Of a DNA stretch of 64,000 nucleotides, positions 45,601-55,221 are shown piece after piece. The notes below the pieces were generated by a model. The model saw only the letters and a list, made by a program, of their open reading frames with translations, was not told the origin of the DNA and made no database searches. Numbering within the stretch: position 1 is the stretch's first letter; each line of letters begins with the position of its first letter. Location of the stretch: positions 62,001 to 126,000 of the forward strand of contig MU119246.1 in assembly GCA_014904845.1 (NCBI GenBank), given 5' to 3'. A program made the translations under genes and the position numbers. This DNA comes from Acephala macrosclerotiorum (taxonomy: Eukaryota > Ascomycota > Leotiomycetes > Helotiales > Mollisiaceae).

Positions 45601-46079
45601 CTTCAATCAATTGCAATGGACTCGAGCAAAAAACCGAGAAAGATCTTTGAAGTTTCCCATTGGAAATAATGTGCTTATCAATAGAACGGGATACGTGCTT
45701 GAGAGGCCTCAATCACAACTTCCCCACTTCTGCACCCCATGCTTGGAGTCCAGCCCACGAGCTGATTGCTACCTTTGGGGAAGAAGATATTGATGGTCAT
45801 CAAATCCCGTTATTTCCGGCCAAATCCGTACCTTACAGAAACACTTCAACGAGGAGTTTCTTATCTATGGCCGTGCCTAGACCACGAAGCCCAAAGGTGG
45901 GGTTATACCTAAAGGTGGGAAGTAGAGGAAACAGGTGTGACACAATATGGCTGACTTTGAACTTCGAGGCTATTTCAGCTCTGGAACGGACCTTGTCATC
46001 ATGATTAACGCTGTCATGCTTCAGCTTAGACCATAAGATAGAAATACTGTAACGAGGATGAGGAAGGAGGACAATCAAA
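45601..46079. promoter_or_regulatory. Shared divergent promoter, P450 / FAD monooxygenase
   Basis: A stretch of 479 bp between the two start codons implies joint control of the two oxygenases. No binding site could be assigned. Confidence 0.5.
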
Positions 46080-47666
46080 ATGACAGCTTCAACAAAATTA
46101 GAAATGCCTCCGGGTAACAAACTGAAGGTGAGGAATTCAAACTACGGACTTAAAAAAAAAAAAGTGGATCTTGTACTGAGATGGTTGTAGATTATCATCG
46201 TCGGCGCTGGCCTTGGAGGTGTTGGAGCCGCCATATCATGTCTCCTAGCAGGCAACTCAATAGTCCACATCCTCGAAAGCACGAGTGAAATAGGAGAGGT
46301 AAGTCCTTCTTCAGACTGATTCAGCAAACAAGATTAACAGAACCTCAGATAGGAGCAGGAATTCAAGTCCTCCCCAACTCCTCAAAAGTGCTCAAACACT
46401 GGGGACTGGAAAAAGCACTCTCAGCACATGCCTCAAATCCCACATGCGCAAACCTGATTGGCTGGAAAGGAGACCCTTTGAGTAGTCTCGATTTCGGCAC
46501 CAGTGCTGCGAAATATCCGGGAACTTGTTATTGGGATTTTCATAGAGCTGATCTTCATCGAGTACTCATTGATCGAGCCATTGAGTTGGGAGCGACTATG
46601 GAGTGTAACGCGAGAGTTGTTAATGTGAGATGCAATGTGGGAGATGATACGGCGACGGTGGTTTTGGCGGATGGGAGAGAAATGGACGCTGATTTAGTAA
46701 TTGGTGCTGATGGGATTCATTCGAGGATGAGGGAGGCGTTGGTGGGGAGGAAACAGCCGCCTACTAGGACGGGTGATTTGGCTTATAGGTTGTTGCTTGA
46801 TACTAAGAGGTTGTTGGAAGATCCGGATTTGGCGCCGTTTGTTCCTGCTGGTGAGGTAAATTATTGGATTGGGCCGGGTGCTCATGTTGGTACGTACTCC
46901 TGGGCTGGAGAGACTCCAGTTCTTGGTAAGATACTTCCTGGTTGACTAACTCCTTGATAGTCACGTACATGCTGCGAAACGCAGAGCTCTGCAATATGGT
47001 TCTCCTCGTCCCAGACGATATGCCAGAAGATGGGCCCTCAACCATTGCAGGCAACGTTGAAGAAATGCGCTCCCTATTCATAGAATGGGATCCACGGATA
47101 TCTAAACTTCTAGCCCTATGCGAGAATGTCCAGCGCTGGCGACTCTGCATAGTCCAACCACTTGACTCTTGGTATCAATCCAGCGGATCGTTCGTCCTGC
47201 TCGGAGACTCTGTTCATGCCACTTTGCCATACCTCGCTTCCGGAGCAGGAATGTCATTTGGAGATGCTGCCGTTCTTGGGGAATGTCTTGGGAGGTTGAA
47301 AGAGAAGAGTAAGGAGGAGAAATTGTTTGCGTTGAAGGTGTATCAAGCTTGTAGGAAGGAGAGGACGGAGATGATTGTTGAGAGGGGGAATTTACAGCAG
47401 ACTTTGTATCATCTTGATGATGGGAAAGAGCAGGAGGAACGGGATAGGAAGATTAGAGCTAATGGAGCGGCGAAGAGTGATGCTGAGATGGAGGAGGGTG
47501 AGGCGCTGGTGTGGAGAGATCCTGTGTTGGCGCCGAAGTTGCTGGGCTATGATCATTTGGAGGATGTAAGTCATAGAAGCGTCGGCTTTGAGGATCTGTA
47601 CTAACAGCTTGCTCTTAGGTCGCTAAGCACTGGGCTGCTCTGACTCGCGAAAGCCCCAAGCTTTGA
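46080..47666 (+). CDS. FAD-dependent monooxygenase, salicylate hydroxylase-like
   Basis: Five exons join in phase: 46080-46127, 46191-46298, 46349-46889, 46961-47565 and 47619-47666, giving 449 aa. The Rossmann motif is IIIVGAGLGGVGAAI (~residue 17). Next come EIGEIGAGIQVLPNSSKVL, HRADLHRVLIDRA, the DG motif DLVIGADGIHSRMRE and the second FAD motif FVLLGDSVHATLPYLASGAG (~315). This set defines class A flavoprotein hydroxylases of the salicylate hydroxylase group (soluble, NAD(P)H-dependent, acting on aromatic rings). It lacks a membrane anchor. The shared promoter with the P450 suggests the two act on one pathway. The true substrate is not predictable from sequence. Confidence 0.92.
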
Positions 47667-48545
47667 AATTGATAAGGTTGTTCTAACGGAAGTAATCTAC
47701 CCGGGGCGAGGCAACGAAAGTGTCTGTCATGCTCGCATGTTCGGAAGATATAACGGATACTTGAAGAAGCCAGAGAAGTTGAAAAAAAACAGCACTTGCT
47801 GACATAGATGCAAGAATGTATATGAGAGAAGACTTCATTCATCATGAGAGAAGTAGGGCTATAGACCTATCTGCAATCTTGCTAGCATTCGGATCCACCA
47901 TTGTCTTTTCAGTGGACGAGGCTCATGTACCGCGCCTGGTACAGATTCTGCGGCCCCCAAATACGGAGGTACGTGACGACGTTTGTGCCGAACGTCAGAC
48001 CCTCACCGACTGTCACTGAGACAGTCGCAGCGGTCTGTACCCTTTGGGACTAGTCCAGAAACAATTCAGGGGCGTATTCAGTATTTTCAGGCGTCCGCCG
48101 AGCATCTCGGCTATCGATCCGACCTAGTTGCAACAAGGACTAGTGGATGTTAGGGTGGACAGCTATCAATTTTGAGAGATAATAGAATTTTTGTCCGCAA
48201 ACTGCAAGACCGCTCGAGAGGAATTTGTACTGCCTCGCCAAAGCCGGGCTATGCATACAGGAGACAATCAACGCTCTCTCCCAACATGCGACCACCGTCT
48301 AAATATTTTTCTTGTAGCCGTTGCTCGTCGAGATCCCATAGATGCTGTCGGGTTGTTGCGTACGCGTTGTTTGAATTATTGCCAAATGCATTTGATACGT
48401 ACCTTTATTTATTTCGGCGACATTACAGCCTTGTGAGGGTTCATAGCACATCAGTTCATGGACAACATGTCGGAAGAGTCCTGAATTTCATCCTCGATAC
48501 TTCAACCTGCTTGATCCAAAGCTTGCAGTCCATATAATCACCAGA
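47667..48545. other. Intergenic with direct-repeat copy
   Basis: About 880 bp without a supportable gene, containing the left copy of a direct repeat (47791-47854) and the promoter of zinc-finger copy 2. Confidence 0.4.
47791..47854. repeat. Direct repeat, left copy
   Basis: A 64-bp segment from AGCACTTGCTGACA to ATGAGAGAAGT, repeated at 51629-51690 in the same orientation with a few changes and a 2-nt length difference. The second half is identical for about 30 bases. Confidence 0.8.
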
Positions 48546-51319
48546 ATGGCTTTGTTTGGTGATTTATCTGGAATTGGTCAGTTGTCCTAAGTGCTCGGAC
48601 GAATCTTACTGATTTGGTGAGACACGAACAATCCAGCAAACCTTAGGTTATTCTCAGAGACTCTTCTATTCAAGCACGATTGGTACCGAGTAGACCTGAC
48701 GTTCATGGATCGCCCGACTTCGGAACAAAGAACTCTTCAAATCATTGCGCACAGTCTAGAATTAGAGTACGAGTACTCCACGTTGACAAGGGCTGTCCGA
48801 ATCAGTCGGCCTTTCGATTTCGATACTTCCTATGTGGAAAACTTTCAGTATGAGGATTCTGGATACCTTGAACAATTCCCTACTTTTGATCCCATGTTTG
48901 GCATGAATGATCTTGGGGTGCTAGATTCAGACCAGCAGAACTCGACATCAGCCGCTATGACTGACACGCAGATGGATTTTGAATTCACGACTGTTGCCAG
49001 CTCAGGGGAAAGCCCGGAGGGCGTCGTCCAGCACGACGTGAACATTGCCTTCAATATTGTTGGTTCCCACAGCAAGTCTTTGACCGGAGAGGGCCGACGC
49101 TAACTCAGAAACATCAAGCAGAACATTCCCAATGCTGATTTGACTCGAGCTCGGAGAAGAAAAGCACTCGATTCAAACACGAAAACAAGCTCGCAAGCGA
49201 AAATTAAATGCCCCGATTGCGTTGAGACATTCGATCGGAAGGCCGACCTTAGGAGACACCGCCTAGCGGTACACATCGCAGTACAGCCTGACAATGAACC
49301 AGATATACGACCAAGAAGAGGAGCTCGAGGAGTAGCTGCTAGCAGGAGCGAAAGTGTGCGCAGCAATGGGAGCACCGGATATGAGGAAATTGTTTTTGAT
49401 TCGAGATCAACACACTCAGGGGGAAGTCAGGGCTCTGTTGGATCCATCAAATCTGGGGGCTCGGGTCGACGTGGGCCTTTGAGTCGCTGGGCTAGAGCAG
49501 GTATGATTGCAGTGAAGAAAATTGGGGCCTGTTGGAGGTGCAAATTCATGAAGAGATCAGTAAGTGTGAAAGTAGAGCAAGAAATTTTGCATTCTGACAT
49601 CAAATAGTGCGATACCGAGAGTCCCTGCGCTGTATGTTCAATCGGCAGCATGTCTGATTGGGGAGCTCTTGGTTGTAAGCGTGGTGAATTCCAGCCTCCG
49701 ATTATCAAGCTATGCCAACCTCCATCCTCGACATCGCCTAATGATACGCCGGATATTGAGATGATCGAGGCCCAGATAAGCTCACAGTGCTGCCTACAGC
49801 TGGCAAATGAGAACGATCCGTGGTTCCAGGAAGGCCGATGCAACGATAATGCCGCCCCTGCTTTCGCCATTGTGCCCGAGCAATGGGAGATTCGTCAACG
49901 ATTTTTACGAACTTTGGAAAATACACGCATGTTCAGGATGAATGAAACCCTTCCTAGCCAGCTCACTCCCCTCAAGCAATGTGCACTCGCAATCATCTTG
50001 GAACTCCTTCGTTGTCCTGACTCACGCTACATCCTTGGAGAAATGAGATCGTTTGAAGATTTCATGCAGTTATTGCCATTTGCTATTGTTTATCAAGCTG
50101 AGCACCAAGAAGTATGGTTTCCTCCCTAATCGTTCTTGCGAATACTCATTTTGACCCAGGATCAAATCATCTCCCAATCCCTGATATGCTTACGGACCTG
50201 CGTCGAGGCTCTGCGCGCAAAAGCTTCTGGACTTCTAGAGCCCTGTTGGCACACAGCTTGCGAATTGCAGAGTTGTAAAGTTGGATGTATAGACAACTTG
50301 AACATGCATTTATCGCTGTTCATGCGGGAGCTCTCTCGCGTCTTTTTCAAGAAAGAAAATTTGCGTAATAAACGACCATGGTGGCTTCCAGCTTTTTACA
50401 GCTTTTGCATCCAAAGTATCGTCAGACGAGCTCTGATAAGGTTGACGCAAGATGAAGAGATTGACGGCAATAATGCCATAGCACAAGACAAACGGCAATA
50501 CGAACTCGTTACTAAAATAGGCAAGCAACTGCAGTCTGCTTACGTCGTTTTCGCGATAAGCGTCCGTGAGGAGCTGATCCTTCAGGATTTATCCTTCACC
50601 GAAGAAGTCAGGATAATCACAAAAAGTTGGTACTCCCTCCCTTCTATGGAGAAAGAGACATATCTGCGAGAAGCACTCTCCAAGAAGGAGAATAACGATT
50701 GGGAGCTTGCTCCTATATATGGAAAGGACGAAAACCCAAGCTTACTTCTGCTGTTCGAGTCCAAATTGGAGCGGAGGATTCTCAATTTCAATCTCAGTGC
50801 GGAACTGACCGTAAGGAAGAACGAAAAGACTTCCACCAGCCAGTACCTCTATCTCCCACTACGTTTATTCGTGGCCATTTCGGGAAAGCTTGATTCAATA
50901 GTCAATACTAGCTCTTGGAATTCCGCCGAGACGAATCCCATAGACAGGGATGACGATATGGAAGCGCAGTTGGCTGTTGGGCAGCCGACATGGCTCCCAG
51001 CTGGGATAGATAGCTCATTCGACTATCTGAAAAGACTCTTTCAAGACGATGGCAGACCTCTTGGAGAAGTAGCACCAAGAATAATGGTGATGGAAATTGT
51101 AACGTATGTAGCACCTATGTTCCTTTCGGACATGAGGTTGTTGTCCTCCCTTGTGCCCACTGGTTTCACGAACCTTGTGCGGTTGCATGGCTTCGTGAGA
51201 TCAACACCTGCCCGGTCTGTGGGGAAGTTATTTATGAGGAGCCTGTCCATGAGCCTGAGGTGCCGGTTGAGATCTCGAACCTTCAGGTTGCTAATATCTT
51301 GATGTACGGTCACCCGTAG
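48546..51319 (+). CDS. Multi-zinc-finger paralog (copy 2) with a frameshift before the RING
   Basis: Exons, aligned to copy 1: 48546-48576, 48622-49058, 49122-49559, 49608-50111 and 50160 onward. The first exon is the same length as in copy 1 (31 nt). Copy 1's second intron is absent. An in-frame TAA at 49101 is removed only if a 63-nt intron (49059-49121, donor GTTGGT, branch GCTAAC) is spliced. One C2H2 finger (CPDCVETFDRKADLRRH, ~186) replaces two. The cluster CWRCKFMKRSCDTESPCAVC...GCKRG keeps the copy 1 spacing. From about 51062 the frame is lost. A perfect RING-H2 (CNVC, CAHWFHEPC, CPVC; 51098-51220) lies one base out of register, ending at TAG 51317-51319. In the unshifted frame the protein ends at 51302 with an unrelated tail. 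Confidence 0.75.
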
Positions 51320-51813
51320 CCCATTTAACAAGAATATGCTCGAAACCAGGTGAGACGCCACGTATTGAAGCCAACAAACCCAAACTCTGCAAAATGAAAT
51401 CGCAACATGAGTGCAAAAAAAAAGGCAGTACAAACAAACTGAGTTCTAATGTCAGAAGAAAAGGACGGACAATCAATAAAATTTCGTCAAAGTCAAACAA
51501 GACGCTAGACATTAGAATCGAATATTAACCAACACAAGCCCTAGGCTCTCTCCTACACGCGTCTTATGACTGGCATGCGACGATGAACATCCTGAAAATG
51601 AAATCGGCAAAGAGAGGTTAGAGAAACTAGCACTTGCTGACACAGGAGGAAGAATGTATGAGAGAAGACTTCATTCATCATGAGAGAAGTGTGTAGACAT
51701 CTAGCAGGCAAAGTCTGCAGGCAGTAGCGCCAAACACCAATCCATCCTATTATGACAGCCCAACGCCTTCAATGCTAAACAGTCAAGACATAAGACATGG
51801 TATACATACACAA
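51320..51813. other. Tail-to-tail intergenic with direct-repeat copy
   Basis: About 490 bp between copy 2 and the MRS2-like gene, both ending here. It holds the right copy of the direct repeat. Confidence 0.4.
51629..51690. repeat. Direct repeat, right copy
   Basis: A 62-bp segment matching 47791-47854 in direct orientation. It lies 310 bp after the copy 2 stop, whereas the left copy lies 125 bp after the monooxygenase stop. Confidence 0.8.
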
Positions 51814-53748
51814 TTACACGCGCTTGCTCGCATTCATAGCGGCATTCTGAGCCGCAATTCTCGCAGCCTGTTCCTGCCTCTGCTTCATCTGTTGACTTCG
51901 CATCTCCTCAAGCGTAGCCAACTTCTGCTCCTTCATCCTCCTATGTCTCTCTCTCGTCTCCGCTCTCCCAGCCTCTAACTCCCTATGCACCAACGCCCTA
52001 TCCAGATCCTCGTCCCTCCAGTTTCGGCCTCGGCGTCCACCTTCACCCCACATGCTTACGCGCTGCACTTTCCGTAGTTTGTGGAGACCGTAGGTGCAGA
52101 CAAAAGCAGAGAGGACGAATGACCAGCCAGTCACGCCTAGGAAGCCGAAGTCGGATTCTTCGATGAAATTCTTGAGATTCATGCCGTAGAGTGCGGCGAT
52201 GAAGGCGCCGGAGCCCATGCCTAGGGTGCCGATGGAGAATTTGAGGTCGAGGACCATGAGTGAATTGCGGTTAGCATCTAGGATTGCTTTCACGCTTGGA
52301 AAAGTTAGTAGGTGTTTTGATGGGAGGAAAGGGGAGCTTACATCTCTTCTGTGTTGCGGATATTGGAGACCAGATTGCCAGATTCTTGCACAATTTCGTC
52401 GCAAAGCTTGTGGTAGGATTCGAGCAACATCTCCACTTCCGTATGGTCATCCTCTCCTCGTAATAGATCATGGCTCTTCTCAGTCAAGTACATAGCGGCG
52501 AGATCATCATCTGCTTCCAGCAGCTCATCTATGGCATCTCGAACCAGCTTGGCTTTCTGCTCGAATGTGCCCAATTTCTTGGAGTAGATAAGGAGCATTC
52601 GCAGTTTGTCCCTGTCGATATCTTCTTCTAGCTCCCGCAGCACTCTCACAACAGGCTTCCTGACACCTTCAAATTCTGTCTCCAAGCTCGTTATGACGGA
52701 AATCAACACCGATTCGAGCGCACGGAATTCGTATGGCAGCCCTCCCGCCGAAGGAGAGTTCTGCTTCTGCCGAAGCTTGTCCTCCAGGTCGTAAATAAAT
52801 GCAGATTGGTTGTATGAATCCGTAGTCCCATATGCATCAAAGACCAATACTCGATTGGACTTTATCAGGACTCGAAGATGGAGTAAATTGATCAGGATCG
52901 CCGAAGGTCGGACGAGAATGTGCGGAAGGAGACTAGAATCAATCTTCCTAAGATCGCGAGGAAGAAGTCCGTACTGTAGACTAACAATTAGCATCGCCAC
53001 TACAAATGTACAAACTTCGATGTACCTTCGCAATAAGCTCGCTCTTCTTAAACTCCCCACTCGCCAGTACCACATTCCCATTCTCATCCAATTCCGTACA
53101 CCTCAGTTTTGGCTGTGCAGCAGCTTTAGCAGAGATGTGCCTCCCGAGACTGAACATCGAGGTATCATTCCCATCCTCGGATCCTAGGAGATGGGATGGT
53201 AAATCGTCTGGCTGCAAAGGTCCCCCGCGCTTCGAACCTGTCACACCCCATAGCTTCTTATACCATTTCTGATTCCATTTCTTCGAGCCTGTAGATGCAG
53301 TCCTCTGTGCCGTCAACGACGCAAGTCTCTTGTTCTTAGCTCCATTATTACTTTCACTCCAATTCGCAGGAAACTTCTTCGCAGGGCTACTCCCTCTCGG
53401 CCACAATGACTCCAGGTTCAAAAACCCAGCTTCAACAGTCGCCTTTCTCGGCACAGTTGTAGACAAACATCTCGTCCTCGAGGTCGTCCGAGTAGCTACC
53501 GTACATAGCTTCAGTTTTCGAATCGCATGGTCGAAATGGGTGCTGGGACTGAAGAAACAGATGTCGGATTGGATTCGGAGGTATGCTAGGAGGGAGGAGG
53601 ATGGTGCACGTAGAGCGGACCGCATAGCAGCTGTGAGAGAGCCTGCTGGTGCTGCTTGGCTGGGGATGCGATTGCTGCGGAGAGGTTCATTCTGTGAGAA
53701 ATCTTGAAGCTGGGATGCATGGGTAAATGTCGGGCCGGCGGGGATCAT
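51814..53748 (-). CDS. MRS2: Mitochondrial CorA-type Mg2+ channel, MRS2/LPE10 family
   Basis: Exons 53748-53026, 52973-52342 and 52294-51814 join in phase to 611 aa. The N-terminus is rich in Arg/Ser/Ala ([19 protein letters not shown] begins at a second Met, a likely matrix presequence). The core reads [19 protein letters not shown], then [19 protein letters not shown] and [20 protein letters not shown], with a long helical domain ending in [21 protein letters not shown]. The selectivity motif [11 protein letters not shown] (~489) sits after the first of two membrane helices. The basic C-terminal tail ([14 protein letters not shown]) faces the matrix. It forms a pentameric Mg2+ channel of the inner membrane. 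MRS2 versus LPE10/MFM1 cannot be separated without a tree. Confidence 0.92.
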
Positions 53749-54437
53749 GTGATGCGGCTATACTTAGGAGGTTGTCTTTGGTTGTCTGTCCCTGTGTGGG
53801 CGGTTGCTTGAGCAAATGTTGACTAGAATGTCTGTACTGTGTTAAGAGGTTGGTGCATTGCCAAAGATTTTTCATGGAGTTGGACAATGACGATAATGTC
53901 ATTGTTTCCAGAACTAAAGGACTTTATCAAACGACCTTCAATATCCAAGCTACTTTCAAACAACGTTAGCACACCTAGAAGGTACCCCCATTACAAATGA
54001 ATAGTTTTCTTGCCATGAAACCTTTTTGTCTGCTCTTTACCTCGATCATCATATGCTCAAGGCATCAGTCTAAGTCAATGGTCGTTTTGCGTGACTGATC
54101 TCCTTCTTTCTAGAAGTTTGAATCTAGTTATCGAGCTTCTAAGCAATGGTCTCGCCTTGAAAGCCTTTTAAGCCGTATCCCTCACCTCCTGGAAGCACTC
54201 AAGTCGCGATACGAGAAACAGAATCGTGCGCTTGGACACTAACCAGGTGTTCATAACAGTTTATACTTCTAATACTAGACCTGGCTAGAAAAGGCATCGA
54301 TGTTCATCAAACAGACGCTTGCTTAATATTGAATACAGAACTGAAAGAACCCTTCCTTAAGCATCCCCAAGCCAATCTACAACTCCAATCCCAATCCCTC
54401 ACAACCTATATAGCCCCATCATTATCATCTCACCACC
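53749..54437. other. Intergenic, no gene seen
   Basis: About 690 bp between the MRS2-like promoter and the tetraspanin 3' end. Only short frames. Confidence 0.4.
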
Positions 54438-55221
54438 TTAAAACGCACCAGCACCTGCCTTCTCATCAATATGACGGTATCTCTCCTTCTCCTTGCGATC
54501 CTTCAACAGCATGGCGGTAGCAAGAATCAATGCAACATCGATACCGACGATACCGAAAGCACCGGTGAAGATGATATCGAGGAAGTTGTTGCCTTCTTTT
54601 GAGAAGGGGCTTACGCAGCCGACTTGCGCAGCCGCAGCGAGGGCATTTGGGCAGGTGGAGTCGACAACGAAGGGTGGGGAGGTGGAGTTGGCGTAGCCGC
54701 AGCAGTTGAACTATTTTCAGCATCAGTATGACATCCCTTTTCATCTAGGACAACATGATGGAACCGTACTTTTTGTTGCAGCAGACTCTGTGTAGATGCA
54801 GGTTGCGCATTCCAGACGTTGGAAAGGTTCTTTCGTGATTTCAAGGTCTCGAACCAGATGCTTAGACCGATGACCAAGGTGAAGATTCCGCAGATGACGG
54901 TCATGTAGCCTCCGAACTTGAGCCAGCCGCGGGTCATTGGCATGACGATTGCTGGAACGGTCATGAGGAAAGTGAAGAAGATCATGACGGAGTTTCCGAT
55001 GGCAGCTATTTCCGTCAGCACTTCGCTCCTTTCCTTTCGGCGGAGCCCAACATACCATTTAGTGGACACATGTTAAACAGCAAATTCCGGGCAACATTGT
55101 CGAGGGTAGGCGTGGAAGCGACCTCTGACTTGGTGACCAGGGCGAAGATGATGAGCAGTCCTCCAGATGCAAGGAACGCCAGATCCGTGAGGATGTATGT
55201 CAAAAGAATCTTATCCCTCAT
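54438..55221 (-). CDS. Fungal tetraspanin
   Basis: Exons 55221-55056, 55005-54770 and 54710-54438 join in phase to 224 aa, a normal tetraspanin length. Four hydrophobic helices are visible: TYILTDLAFLASGGLLIIFA, SVMIFFTFLMTVPAIVM, FGGYMTVICGIFTLVIGLSI and FTGAFGIVGIDVALILATAM. The large loop between helices 3 and 4 opens with the diagnostic Cys-Cys-Gly (FNCCGYAN, Cys137-Cys138) and has further Cys in DSTCPNA and QVGCVSP. A charged tail (LKDRKEKERYRHID) follows. It is nearest to the fungal TSP groups. Pls1-like appressorium function should not be assumed. Intron 2 falls directly before FNCCG. Confidence 0.9.
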
